From: Mucilaginibacter sp. PPCGB 2223
GTDB taxonomy: Bacteria; Bacteroidota; Bacteroidia; Sphingobacteriales; Sphingobacteriaceae
Assembly: GCF_001705515.1 (NCBI RefSeq)
Contig: NZ_MDJS01000001.1
Span: forward strand, 434,001-498,000
DNA: 64,000 bases
Direction: 5' to 3'
Shown piece by piece: positions 21,380 through 30,666 of the stretch. Numbering within the stretch: position 1 is the stretch's first letter; each line of letters opens with the position of its first letter. The notes beneath the pieces were generated by a model. That model was given only the letters and a program-made list of their open reading frames with translations, was not told the origin of the DNA and searched no databases. The position numbers were made by a program, and so were the translations under genes.

Positions 21380-23713
21380 TTATTTCAACAGGTTGATCAC
21401 ATCTTTGATCCTTTCAACCGGAGTTACTTTGAGCGATTGCACTTTGCCGTTTTTTAATACAGCTTCGATGGTAGTGTTGTAGGGCGCATGAAGTTTAAAA
21501 TGTACAGCCCAATCTTTTGGCCAGGCCGGGAAGAGGTAGATCTTTCTGTTATCGGTCTGCAGCAGCATTTCCTGCAGGCCGATCATGCCCGAGCCGCCCC
21601 AGTTATGATCGGGCGCCCAATCGAAACCCGGACCCCAGAAGGCAGGGAAGCGGCGGCCGGAGTCTTTCATTTTTAAAATGGTCAGTTCGGCGGCTTCTTT
21701 GGTGAGGCCCATATCGGCAGCGAAGATGTTATCCTGTTTCCAACCAATAAAGCTTCTGAATTTAATGGCATCGGTATCATATTGCCAGGTGTTGATGGCG
21801 GTTTGCAGATCGGGTTTGCCGACACCGTACAGATGCCAGGGGAATACAGCATATAGTTCGGCAGGTTCGGTATTGTTGATGCGTTCCCATTTTTGAGCGG
21901 GGGCGATGGTTTTGTGCCCGTCGAACTCGCGGAAACTTATAGGCGGGATGCGGGTGAGCATTTGAGTCCAATGCTCTTTTTTTTCTTTGCTGAGATAATG
22001 ATCCGGCAAAGCTAAAAGGCGTGTTAGTGTACCTTGTAGCGCAGCAATGGTAGTGGTTGAGTTATTGGTCACTTTATACGTTTCGGCGGCAGAACCGGGA
22101 TAGAGTTTTAGTTTGCCGTTCTCATCCAATGGAGATTCTCCACGCTGTTTGGCGAGGTATTGGTAATGCTCATCGTAAAAAGTCAGGCAGCTTTCGATCA
22201 GGGGAATATAATGGCTAATGTCTTTGCCGGTATAGCGTTCCACATCCAACATCATCAAACAAAACTGGAAAACGGTATCCCACTCGTATTCGAGCCAGTT
22301 GTTGTACTCGACGCCCTTGTCAAAACCGGCCGGGCGTTTGGTGCCGTATTCGGCATAATTGGGCAGGCCGAAGTTTTCGATCTGTTCGGTAAAACTTGCA
22401 CCTGCGTGGTTCCAGTACACACGGCTGCGCAGTTCGGCGTTGTGAAGGGATTTAAGATAGAAGTCGAATTGGGGTTTCATCATGTCCCAGTCGCCATTTT
22501 TAAGCATCGGGAAATAGACCAGGCGTTGGTTTTGGGCCGTCATCAAACCGCCGCCCCAGTTACGAAAATCGGGTGTGTAGGCATAATCTTTATTTACAAA
22601 AACAGGGTCGTAGGTAAACAGGCCGCCGTTAAATTTGGTAGGGGAGCTGCCGTAAGCATTGCAGCCCAGCATGTAGCGAAATAGCTGGTAATTACGCCCG
22701 GCTTGCCAAACGCTGTCGGCGGGGTTGGCGTCATCAGGATTGATGCAGATAAAACTTTTATCCCAATAGTGATGCCAATATGTAATGTTTGCCTCTTTTG
22801 TTTTATCATAAGGCACATGTGATAACGGGCCATGTTGTTTATGGAATAATGCAGTCTGCCAATCGCCAACTGTTTTTGCTTTTGCGATCAACAGGAAGGC
22901 ATCGATGTGAAATTCCGTGCCGGGTTTACGACTTTGTATCTGCCATGAGCGGTAATCGGTGCCGTTGTAAATGCCATCGCTTGTTTTTTGTGCGACAACC
23001 ATGTTGTCATCACCGCATAGTTCGCCACCCGAAATTAGCTCACTAAGCGGGTTATACATTCCGGCTTTTACCGACTGTATGCCTTGTTGCCTTACCGTGG
23101 CATCGAAAATGGTGGAATCGCGGTTGCGATGGTAGAACTGCACGCTATTTTTACCGTGATAACTAATGGTATCGGCATAGGTAACCGTATTGGGCGGCGC
23201 GCCGAATTTCCAGGAACTTTGGTTGTTTTCGCGGCCTTTCATTATACGGTCGCGATAGCGCCAACTTTCGTAAGCGGCTTTGGCCGATATTAGTTTAGCG
23301 CTTTTGATCTCGATGTGGACAGTAGGGTTAAATATGTCAACCCAAACCGTTATCTTGGTATTATTCGTGCCGGTTATTACGATGTTGCCATCACGCAAAA
23401 CCAATTCTTGCTTAAAGGTTTTCCCCGCAAAGGGGTTTGGGAATAGCTTTACCCGAACACGGCCAAGCTTAAGCAGCGTGTTGTTTTCGTCGAAAGCACC
23501 GCTTTGGGCGAGATAGATGAGCAGGTCGCCGTTCTCGACCCAAACATTCAAACCGACATCGCCGCCGCCACAGGGCATGCTTTCGCCGGAGTTATGACTT
23601 TGGCTGTTCCAAACGATGTTGTATTTATCCAGCTCGCCGGTTTGCGCGCGTAGCGAGGATGCTTGTAAGCCAAGCAGTCCGAACAAAAGCCATCTGAGTT
23701 TTTTACTGCACAT
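21380..23713 (-). CDS. DUF5703/GH95-like glycoside hydrolase
   Basis: Secreted six-hairpin-type hydrolase. ATG at 23713 gives MCSKKLRWLLFGLLGLQ and a signal peptide ending LRAQ; it overlaps the esterase stop by 11 nt, so the two are translationally coupled. The longer frame from 23758 lies inside the esterase gene. The N-terminal MPCGGGDVGLNVWVENGDLLIYLAQSGAFDEN is the opening seen in GH95-type alpha-L-fucosidases/galactosidases and DUF5703 proteins. Later segments include AAETYKVTNNSTTTIAAL and GPGFDWAPDHNWGGSG. The expected role is removal of alpha-linked L-sugars from pectin side chains; specificity unknown. Confidence 0.8.
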   Translation of the reverse strand: MCSKKLRWLLFGLLGLQASSLRAQTGELDKYNIVWNSQSHNSGESMPCGGGDVGLNVWVENGDLLIYLAQSGAFDENNTLLKLGRVRVKLFPNPFAGKTFKQELVLRDGNIVITGTNNTKITVWVDIFNPTVHIEIKSAKLISAKAAYESWRYRDRIMKGRENNQSSWKFGAPPNTVTYADTISYHGKNSVQFYHRNRDSTIFDATVRQQGIQSVKAGMYNPLSELISGGELCGDDNMVVAQKTSDGIYNGTDYRSWQIQSRKPGTEFHIDAFLLIAKAKTVGDWQTALFHKQHGPLSHVPYDKTKEANITYWHHYWDKSFICINPDDANPADSVWQAGRNYQLFRYMLGCNAYGSSPTKFNGGLFTYDPVFVNKDYAYTPDFRNWGGGLMTAQNQRLVYFPMLKNGDWDMMKPQFDFYLKSLHNAELRSRVYWNHAGASFTEQIENFGLPNYAEYGTKRPAGFDKGVEYNNWLEYEWDTVFQFCLMMLDVERYTGKDISHYIPLIESCLTFYDEHYQYLAKQRGESPLDENGKLKLYPGSAAETYKVTNNSTTTIAALQGTLTRLLALPDHYLSKEKKEHWTQMLTRIPPISFREFDGHKTIAPAQKWERINNTEPAELYAVFPWHLYGVGKPDLQTAINTWQYDTDAIKFRSFIGWKQDNIFAADMGLTKEAAELTILKMKDSGRRFPAFWGPGFDWAPDHNWGGSGMIGLQEMLLQTDNRKIYLFPAWPKDWAVHFKLHAPYNTTIEAVLKNGKVQSLKVTPVERIKDVINLLK

Positions 23714-25151
23714 TATAATCCCAATCGTCGGTGCGGAATGAGGAAACAGGCAGGCCATCGGTACCGAACAGTTCGCCTACTACAAAATCGCGGAAAGCAT
23801 AACGTACGGCAACGGGTTCTTTAACCTGGTCGGAGCTTACGTTTACCGAGCTGCCGCTGATGATGGCTTTGGCCGGGTAGAAATGTTTATCGGCGCCGGA
23901 TACTTCGAAGGTGGTCAATTCTTTGAGGTAAGATGTCAGTCCGTTGACGCAATCTTTAAATTTAATGTTTGCTACGCTGCCTTTTACGGTCATTGATTCG
24001 TACGAGGGGCTAACGCCGCTAAAGCCTTTTACGCCGTAGGTTTTAACCAAAGCCAGGTAGGCAAGGCGGGTGCCGCCTTCTTCCTTATGAAAAGGGTGGA
24101 TGGTGCCTTGCTGACCAATATCCATCAGTACGGCCATGCCGCTGTTGGGTATCTTGTCGGCTTCGACGCGCTGGGCATCGCGTAAAAAGGCCGAATTGTA
24201 TTTGCCGCCTTTGTTGTAGGGAGGCAGTTGGGCATAATCGTAAGGTGCTATCTGGCAGTAGTAGAATGGAAAATCGCCGATGCCCCAAACGCTGCGCCAT
24301 TTGGCTACCATGGTTTCGAGCAGCTTTTGATATTGGGCGGGTTCGGTATAGTTGGATTCGCCCTGGTACCATATGGCGCCTTTGATGCCGTAGCCATACA
24401 CGGCGCTGATCATGGCATTGTATAGGGTGGTAGCTGTGCGGCTTTTATCCTTAATACTATCGGCTGGCGCGGGTACTTTAATTTCGGGGAAGGCTTTTAA
24501 AGTTTCCGGATCCATCCAGGCTTGGATGCTCGAACCACTGTAGCTGCAATTGATCAGGCCGACAGGCACATTGAGCATTTTGTTGATGAGCCTGCCAAAG
24601 TAATAGCCCGTAGCGCTGAAATTGGATACCGATTCGGGTGAGGCTTCCAGCCATTGGCTGGGTTTAATATCGGTTTGCAGTGTGGTTGTTGAGCCGCGGG
24701 GAACGGTGAATAAGTGGATGTTCTTGTTTGCCGAGGCAACAATAGCCTCGTTTGAGCCGATGATGGGCTGGCCTTTAAAACCTTTCATGGGCATTTCCAT
24801 ATTGGATTGGCCGGTGCAGATCCAGACTTCGCCGATGAGTACATCTTTTAAAACGACCGGTTTGCCATCGCTGATGGTGAGGGTAAACGGTCCGCCGTAA
24901 GCAGGCGTGTTGATTTTGATGATGAATTTGCCTGAAGCATCGGCCGTGCCGGTGTACGCTTTTTTATCCCAGGAGCCAACAATGCTGATCTTAGCGCCGG
25001 CCTTATCGCATCCCCAAACGGGTACGGTGGCTTTTTGCTGTAATACCATGCCATCGGTAAACAGATTGGCGGGTTTTACCTGCGCGTTGGCAGTAATAAA
25101 AAATGGGCATAAAACAGCACAAAGGCATAAGGGCAGGCGTAATGTTTTCAT
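23703..25151 (-). CDS. Sialate O-acetylesterase-like SGNH esterase
   Basis: Secreted SGNH/GDSL-type carbohydrate esterase. Block I GQSNMEMPM holds the nucleophilic Ser, the Gly/Asn motif appears as GAIWYQGESN, and the late DxxH-type segment is GTIHPFHKEEGG. Start chosen at 25151 (MKTLRLPLCL) because a perfect -7 promoter element ends only 19 nt upstream; the in-frame ATG at 25172 overlaps that element. Signal peptide ends ITANAQ. Such esterases in pectin loci usually remove O-acetyl groups from rhamnogalacturonan or other glycans rather than sialic acid. Confidence 0.9.
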   Translation of the reverse strand: MKTLRLPLCLCAVLCPFFITANAQVKPANLFTDGMVLQQKATVPVWGCDKAGAKISIVGSWDKKAYTGTADASGKFIIKINTPAYGGPFTLTISDGKPVVLKDVLIGEVWICTGQSNMEMPMKGFKGQPIIGSNEAIVASANKNIHLFTVPRGSTTTLQTDIKPSQWLEASPESVSNFSATGYYFGRLINKMLNVPVGLINCSYSGSSIQAWMDPETLKAFPEIKVPAPADSIKDKSRTATTLYNAMISAVYGYGIKGAIWYQGESNYTEPAQYQKLLETMVAKWRSVWGIGDFPFYYCQIAPYDYAQLPPYNKGGKYNSAFLRDAQRVEADKIPNSGMAVLMDIGQQGTIHPFHKEEGGTRLAYLALVKTYGVKGFSGVSPSYESMTVKGSVANIKFKDCVNGLTSYLKELTTFEVSGADKHFYPAKAIISGSSVNVSSDQVKEPVAVRYAFRDFVVGELFGTDGLPVSSFRTDDWDYNVQ

Positions 25152-25169
25152 TATCGAAGGTTTATATAT

Positions 25170-25177
25170 CAAATGTA
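25170..25177 (-). promoter_or_regulatory. -7 element for the esterase/DUF5703 operon
   Basis: On the minus strand this reads TACATTTG, a perfect TAnnTTTG. Transcription would begin near 25163, 12 nt before the start codon. Just upstream, actatct (25179-25185) and agatagt (25191-25197) form an inverted repeat, a possible operator. Confidence 0.55.
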
Positions 25178-25332
25178 TACTATCTTTTTTAGATAGTTTG
25201 GATGATAGATTTAAATAAGATAAGATCGTACAATGAGTTGCTAATCTATTCCAATCAGCTGGCGTAATAACGCCTACCTTTACATCATCGAATAACTTAT
25301 TTGATCACCAATTATTTTTTAGCCTGAAAACG

Positions 25333-26031
25333 ATGAAAAAAGCCTGTGCCGTTTTAGCCTGCTGTTTTGTACTTACTGCAGTATGTAAAAGTACTTTTGC
25401 CCAAACGGCAACGCCGCCGGTTGATGAAAAAGCTGCACCTGCGAAATCGAAGTCTGACCCGGATGTGAAAGCCGCGCAGTGGGCGGCATCGCTTAACCTG
25501 AACGATGCCGCGAAGGAAGCGCGTGTAGCAGCGGTAATTACTGCGCATTTAACGGCAGTGCGCGATTGGCACAACAGCCACGATTATACTTTGGTACCCG
25601 AGGGCATGAACCCTATCACCGGCAAGGTGTTTAATAAACTGGAACGCCAGGTGATCATCAATTCAACCATCCCGAAATCGGTACATGAAAGCCTGATGGC
25701 CGGTTTGCGCAAAGACCTGACCGAGGCCCAGGTGGAACTGGTACTGGATAAATACACCATCGGTAAGGTAGCCTTTACCATGAATGGGTATAAATCCATC
25801 GTGCCGAATATGACCAAAGAAGATGAAGCGTTTATCTTAACTAATTTAAAATTGGCGCGTGAGCAGGCGATAGACTATAAGAATGTAGACCAGATATCGA
25901 CCATCTTTAAAATTTATAAAACCAAAATAGAAGCTTACTTTACCGATAGTGGCCGCAACTGGCATGCCATGTATAAAGCTTATGCGGATGCGCAGAAAGC
26001 CAAAAAAGGTGCTGCACCAGCTGATCAATAA
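25333..26031 (+). CDS. DUF3826 secreted protein
   Basis: A 232-residue exported protein (signal peptide ending STFAQT). It is followed by a low-complexity Ala/Lys/Pro linker and an all-helical domain containing HLTAVRDWHNSHDY and TKEDEAFILTNLKLAREQAIDY. DUF3826 proteins recur beside pectate lyases in Bacteroidota glycan loci, as here, where a pectate lyase follows 27 nt downstream. Biochemical role unknown; possibly binding or structural support for pectin processing. Confidence 0.82.
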   Translation: MKKACAVLACCFVLTAVCKSTFAQTATPPVDEKAAPAKSKSDPDVKAAQWAASLNLNDAAKEARVAAVITAHLTAVRDWHNSHDYTLVPEGMNPITGKVFNKLERQVIINSTIPKSVHESLMAGLRKDLTEAQVELVLDKYTIGKVAFTMNGYKSIVPNMTKEDEAFILTNLKLAREQAIDYKNVDQISTIFKIYKTKIEAYFTDSGRNWHAMYKAYADAQKAKKGAAPADQ

Positions 26032-26058
26032 ACCCGTAAATTCTGATATCTTATTATA

Positions 26059-27714
26059 ATGAACAATACCAAATATTTTTTAGCCGTTGCCGCCCTGGTA
26101 GCAGGCACACTCAGCTTTAACAAAGCAGAAGCACAATACCCGCGCATACCGCCGAAAGTGCAGGCAGTAGCCGATTCGGCTTTGAAGGAAGCGCAAAAAC
26201 GCTCGGACGAGGCCTGGGCAAAAGCGTTGCCGATCATCGAGAAAGAAGAAAAAGAGGGCAGGCCTTATGTACCCTGGGCGGCAAAGCCCGAAGACCTGCC
26301 TCATGCAAAGATCCCGGCATTTCCGGGTGCTGAAGGTGGTGGTATGTATACGGCAGGTGGCCGTGGCGGGCGCGTGATCGTGGTGACTAATCTGAACGAT
26401 CATGGGCCGGGCAGTTTCCGTGCTGCATGTGAAGAGGGCGGTGCACGTGTGATCGTATTTAACGTTGCAGGGATTATTCACCTCACTGATCCGGTGAGTA
26501 TCCGTGCACCTTATGTTACGATTGAAGGGCAGACCGCGCCGGGCGATGGTATCTGTATCGCAGGGGAATCGGTTTGGATAGATACGCACGATGTGATCGT
26601 TCGTTTTATGCGTTTCCGCAGAGGTGAAACCAATGTTGCCCGCAGGGACGACGCTTTTGGCGGTAACCCGATCGGTAATATCATGATCGACCATGTATCG
26701 GCAAGCTGGGGATTGGATGAAACGATGTCGATGTACCGCCATGTGTACGACCGTAAAAATGACGGCAAAGGCTTGAAATTGCCGACTGTGAACATCACTA
26801 TCCAAAACTCGATCTCGGCCGAATCGCTGGATACGTATAACCACGCGTTTGGCAGCACCATTGGCGGGCACAACAGCATGTTTACCCGTAACCTGTGGGC
26901 AAATTGCATCAGCCGTAACCCGTCGGTAGGTATGGATGGTGATTTTAACTTTGTGGATAATGTGATTTTTAACTGGTGGAACCGCAGCGCAGACGGTGGC
27001 GACAATAAATCGTTATTTAATTTCATTAACAACTATTATAAACCAGGGCCGATAACCCCGCTGGATAAACCGATCGGTCATAGGATACTGAAACCGGAAT
27101 CGGGCCGCTCGCCGCAGGAAAAAGGTTTGTTCGGCCGGGTTTATGCCGATGGCAACATTATCGACGGTAACGAGAAGGTAACCAAAAACAACTGGGATGG
27201 CGGTATACAGATTGCCGAGATGCCGGATGCCGGAAGATATACTGACAGCATCAAATCGACCACGCCGTTCCCGATGCCGAAAGTGACCATTATCCCTGCG
27301 CAGGAAGCTTACAATTATGTATTGGAAAATGTGGGTGCTTTTTTACCCAAACGCGACCCGGTTGATACCCGCATCATTGGTGTAGTGAAAACCGGTAAGA
27401 TAGTTTATGTGGATAATACCGCGAGCAGCAAAGGCAGCGAGTATTTGAAACACCGCCTGGGCGATGAATCGTATAAACAAGGGATCATTACCGATATTAA
27501 GCAGGTTGGCGGTTACCCGGAGTATAAAGGTACGCCTTATAAAGACAGCGATGGCGACGGTATGCCCGATGAGTATGAGATTAAACACGGTTTAAACCCG
27601 CATGATGCCAAGGATGCTTATGCTTTCCCTAAAAACGGTGGTGGTTATACCAATATCGAGATTTACCTGAACAGCATTGTGCCGATAAGCAAAGTGGTGC
27701 CGGGAGCGAAATGA
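26059..27714 (+). CDS. Pectate lyase, PL1-like
   Basis: Secreted 551-residue parallel beta-helix lyase, signal peptide ending KAEAQ. An N-terminal helical extension precedes the PL1 hallmarks FPGAEGGGMYTAGGRGG, VIVFNVAGIIHL, YVTIEGQTAPGDGICI, DHVSASWGLDE and NPSVGMDGDF. The C-terminus carries a DSDGDGMPDEYEIKHGLNP calcium-binding loop of the thrombospondin type-3/dockerin kind. It cleaves de-esterified polygalacturonate by beta-elimination, producing the unsaturated ends that GH105 enzymes such as the one at 61966 remove. Confidence 0.9.
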   Translation: MNNTKYFLAVAALVAGTLSFNKAEAQYPRIPPKVQAVADSALKEAQKRSDEAWAKALPIIEKEEKEGRPYVPWAAKPEDLPHAKIPAFPGAEGGGMYTAGGRGGRVIVVTNLNDHGPGSFRAACEEGGARVIVFNVAGIIHLTDPVSIRAPYVTIEGQTAPGDGICIAGESVWIDTHDVIVRFMRFRRGETNVARRDDAFGGNPIGNIMIDHVSASWGLDETMSMYRHVYDRKNDGKGLKLPTVNITIQNSISAESLDTYNHAFGSTIGGHNSMFTRNLWANCISRNPSVGMDGDFNFVDNVIFNWWNRSADGGDNKSLFNFINNYYKPGPITPLDKPIGHRILKPESGRSPQEKGLFGRVYADGNIIDGNEKVTKNNWDGGIQIAEMPDAGRYTDSIKSTTPFPMPKVTIIPAQEAYNYVLENVGAFLPKRDPVDTRIIGVVKTGKIVYVDNTASSKGSEYLKHRLGDESYKQGIITDIKQVGGYPEYKGTPYKDSDGDGMPDEYEIKHGLNPHDAKDAYAFPKNGGGYTNIEIYLNSIVPISKVVPGAK

Positions 27715-27736
27715 TAACTTAACTTAGCTAATAAAG

Positions 27737-27772
27737 AATCCAGTCCTGATACTTTGGGGCTGGATTTGATTT
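27737..27772 (+). terminator. Probable terminator after pectate lyase
   Basis: Stem aatccag (27737-27743) with ctggatt (27760-27766), extended by cc/gg pairs, followed by a T-rich run. It lies 23 nt after the pectate lyase stop. Confidence 0.6.
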
Positions 27773-27859
27773 ATAAAAAGGTTTATTGATGGGTTGGGTA
27801 GTGATTTTCTAAAAGTATAACTTATTAAAGGACAGTGTTTAAAAGTGTGGGATAAGTGC

Positions 27860-27969
27860 GATTCCCTCCTTGGGGAGGGTGTAGGGAGGGGTTTTAGCGT
27901 AGAGCATAACGGAGAAACCCCTCCCTGCCACATCACTACCCAGCTCACCCCTCCCCAGGGAGGGAATTA
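27860..27969. repeat. Palindromic ccctcc/gagggg repeat
   Basis: Several inverted copies of a ccctccttgggg / gtagggaggggtttt type sequence, with outer arms gattccctcc and ggagggaatt. It occupies most of the 295-nt spacer before the RuBisCO-like gene. A related but diverged palindrome is at 49775-49850. Confidence 0.65.
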
Positions 27970-28033
27970 AAAAGACCCGTGAATATGATACCCCACCTCA
28001 AGAGGGGAATTGAAAATTAATAATAAGACCAGA

Positions 28034-29275
28034 GTGGAAAGAATAACTGCTAAATATTATATCGAAACGCCTTACCCGGTTGAGGAGGCGGCACAGGTAT
28101 TGGCGGGCGAGCAATCGTCGGGGACGTTTGTGGCTGTGCCGGGCGAGACGGAAGAGCTGAAGCAGCGCTTTGCTGCGAGGGTAGAGCGAATAGAAGAACT
28201 GGAAACCGTGAACCAGCCGGCGATACCCGGCGCTACATCTAAGGATGGATTATATCGTCGTGCAAATGTGGAGGTATCCTGGTCGGTAGAGAATTTTGGT
28301 TATAACCTGCCGGTGCTGGTGTCGACTTTACAGGGTAATTTGTACGAGATTACCCAATTTACCGGCTTGAAGCTGATGGATATTGAATTACCGGCATCGT
28401 ACCGTGAACATTTTAAAGGGACACGTTTCGGTATTGAAGGCTGTAGGAAAAGTACAGGAGTTGAAGGTCGGCCGCTGATAGGTACCATTATTAAGCCGAG
28501 CATCGGGATGACGCCGCAGGATACGGCAGCATTGGTGAAAACCTTAGCCGAGGCAGGGATAGATTTTGTGAAGGATGATGAGCTGATGTCGAGCGCGGCG
28601 AACTCGAAATTTGAGGACAGGGTGGACGCGATCATGGCGGTGATCAATGTCCATGCCGATAAAACCGGGAAGAAGGTGATGTACGCTTTTAACCTGAGTG
28701 ATGAGGTGGACAGTATGCTGCGCCGGTATGAGTATATCATTAAAGCCGGCGGCACCTGTGCGATGGTGAGCATCAACAGCGTTGGCTTGAGCGGGGTGAA
28801 GAAAATATGCGACCAGGGTGAGCTGGTGATACACGGGCACCGTAACGGCTGGGGAATGCTGAACAGGCACCCATTGCTGGGAATTGAATTTCCGGCGTAT
28901 CAAAAAATATGGCGTTTGGCGGGGGTTGACCAGATGCATGTTAACGGTATTCAGAATAAATTTTGGGAGAGCGATGATTCGGTAGTGCGATCGATAGAAG
29001 CGTGTTTGAAACCTTTGTTCGGGCATACGGTATTGCCGGTGGTGTCGTCAGGCCAGTGGGGCGGGCAGGCTTTCGAAACCTGGCATCGTACCCAAACTAC
29101 CGACCTGCTTTATATGGCAGGCGGCGGCATTATGGCGCATCCCGACGGGCCGGGCGGGGGGGTAAGGGCCTTGCAGCAAGCCTGGGAAGGCGCGGTTAAG
29201 GGCATGTCGCTCGAACAGGCCGCCGCTTATTACCCGGAGTTTGGTAAATCAGTTGAAAAATTTGGTAAGGTCTGA
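28034..29275 (+). CDS. RuBisCO-like protein (form IV), likely OiaX/OiaT type
   Basis: RuBisCO-superfamily protein of about 413 residues. Retained sites are GTIIKP (the Lys175 region), VKDDE with the lysine that is carbamylated in RuBisCO and its two acidic metal ligands, IHGHRNGW, GIQNKF (loop-6 Lys), VVSSGQW and the phosphate-loop GGG. GTG at 28034 gives an N-terminus matching the family (MERITAKYYIETP); TTG at 28010 is the alternative. No ATG exists in frame. Pairing with a DUF1537 kinase suggests 3-oxo-isoapionate-4-phosphate decarboxylase or transcarboxylase/hydrolase rather than carbon fixation. No phosphoribulokinase or small subunit is present. Confidence 0.9.
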   Translation: MERITAKYYIETPYPVEEAAQVLAGEQSSGTFVAVPGETEELKQRFAARVERIEELETVNQPAIPGATSKDGLYRRANVEVSWSVENFGYNLPVLVSTLQGNLYEITQFTGLKLMDIELPASYREHFKGTRFGIEGCRKSTGVEGRPLIGTIIKPSIGMTPQDTAALVKTLAEAGIDFVKDDELMSSAANSKFEDRVDAIMAVINVHADKTGKKVMYAFNLSDEVDSMLRRYEYIIKAGGTCAMVSINSVGLSGVKKICDQGELVIHGHRNGWGMLNRHPLLGIEFPAYQKIWRLAGVDQMHVNGIQNKFWESDDSVVRSIEACLKPLFGHTVLPVVSSGQWGGQAFETWHRTQTTDLLYMAGGGIMAHPDGPGGGVRALQQAWEGAVKGMSLEQAAAYYPEFGKSVEKFGKV

Positions 29276-30666
29276 TGGAGAATAAACCTCAATTTTTACT
29301 GGCTTATTATGGCGACGATTTTACCGGGTCGACAGACGCGCTGGAGTTTTTAAACCGGGCCGGGGTTAAAACCTTGCTCTTTATTGAACCGCCAACCCAG
29401 CAACAGATAGAAAACTATCCGGGTTTGCAGGCCATAGGCATTGCAGGTATGACGCGTGCTATGCCGCCGGCTGAAATGGAAAAAATATTAAAACCTGCGT
29501 TCAAAAGCTTAAAGGCACTTGGCGCAGTGCATGTACATTATAAAGTTTGCTCTACGTTCGATTCTTCACCACAAATTGGCAGCATAGGTAAAGCTGCGGA
29601 TGTGGGCGCTGAAGCATTTGGAGCGCCATTTATCCCGGTTTTAGTGGCCGCACCTGCACTGGGCCGGTATTGTACTTTCGGTAATTTGTTTGCCCGTATG
29701 GGGATTGGGAGTACCGGTGATATCTTCCGGCTTGACCGGCACCCGAGCATGAGCAAGCACCCGGTTACACCTGCCGATGAGAGCGATCTGCGCCTGCACC
29801 TGGCTAAGCAAACGGATAAAATCATCGGGTTGGTTGATGTTCTGGATATCACACAAGGTATCGAATCCGCGAAAGCGAAATTGCAGAATGAACTCAACAA
29901 CGGTAAAGAGATTGTGTTTTTTGATGCTTTGGAAGAGACACATCTGCCGGTTATTGCGCAAGTAACAGATGCTTACGCAACAAGCGATAAACCTTTATTT
30001 TCGATAGGTTCGTCGGGCATAGAAATGGCTTTGGGTGCTCTTTGGGAACAGCAAGGCATTGCGCAACCAAAAACAGAATGGCCTTCGCCGGGAAAGGCAA
30101 AAACCATGCTGGTGGTATCGGGGAGCTGTTCGCCGGTAACGGCTAAGCAAATTGAATACGCTGCAGAACACGATTTTGCCGAAGTCGAACTGGATACGGT
30201 AGCTATGGCTAATTCTGCTGATCTGAAAAGTTCGGTAGCGGTGTACGTTCAACTAATTGCCGAACTGATGCAGCGCGGGATACCGGTAATTATACATACC
30301 AGTTTAGGAACGGATGATGTGCGCTTTGCCAAAACATACGAGCATTTTGCAAAACAAGGCTTAACGCAAAACGATATCAAAGCTAAAACTGCGCAATTAT
30401 ACGGTACTGCTTTAGGCTTGACTGTTTTAGGAGTGGCTGAAAAAAACGCCTTGCAGCGCGTGATTATCGCCGGGGGCGATACATCGGGCTATGTTGCCCG
30501 TGCTATGGGTATAGAAGCAGTAGAAATGATAGCGCCTTTAACGCCGGGCGCACCTTTATGCAAAGCCTACGGACAAGGCGCTGTTAACGGCCTGGAAGTG
30601 GTTTTTAAAGGCGGGCAAGTTGGGGCCGAAACTTATTTTGATCAGGTATTACAAGGAAAGATATGA
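29275..30666 (+). CDS. DUF1537 four-carbon/branched sugar-acid kinase, likely OiaK
   Basis: A 463-residue kinase of the OtnK/DUF1537 family. The N-terminal substrate domain has YYGDDFTGSTDALEF and HYKVCSTFDSSPQIGSIG; the C-terminal nucleotide domain has VVSGSCSPVTAKQI and VIIAGGDTSGYVARAMG, with a terminal GQVG. Start ATG overlaps the RuBisCO-like stop (TGATG). Family members phosphorylate erythronate, threonate, denitrotartronate-like acids or 3-oxo-isoapionate; the RuBisCO-like partner favours 3-oxo-isoapionate. Substrate inferred, not shown. Confidence 0.9.
   Translation: MENKPQFLLAYYGDDFTGSTDALEFLNRAGVKTLLFIEPPTQQQIENYPGLQAIGIAGMTRAMPPAEMEKILKPAFKSLKALGAVHVHYKVCSTFDSSPQIGSIGKAADVGAEAFGAPFIPVLVAAPALGRYCTFGNLFARMGIGSTGDIFRLDRHPSMSKHPVTPADESDLRLHLAKQTDKIIGLVDVLDITQGIESAKAKLQNELNNGKEIVFFDALEETHLPVIAQVTDAYATSDKPLFSIGSSGIEMALGALWEQQGIAQPKTEWPSPGKAKTMLVVSGSCSPVTAKQIEYAAEHDFAEVELDTVAMANSADLKSSVAVYVQLIAELMQRGIPVIIHTSLGTDDVRFAKTYEHFAKQGLTQNDIKAKTAQLYGTALGLTVLGVAEKNALQRVIIAGGDTSGYVARAMGIEAVEMIAPLTPGAPLCKAYGQGAVNGLEVVFKGGQVGAETYFDQVLQGKI

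Noticed and set aside
22160..22684. Plus-strand open frame inside the DUF5703 gene
   Set aside because: Antisense shadow without start context or recognisable domain.
26080..26871. Long minus-strand open frame opposite the pectate lyase
   Set aside because: Shadow of a well-supported PL1 gene; its translation has no recognisable domain and is rich in His/Cys/Arg as antisense frames are.
28010..28033. TTG start of the RuBisCO-like protein
   Set aside because: Kept only as an alternative; homologous N-termini begin at the GTG at 28034.
28034..29275. True CO2-fixing RuBisCO
   Set aside because: Shorter than form I large subunits, no small subunit or phosphoribulokinase, and the neighbour is a DUF1537 kinase; form IV fits better.
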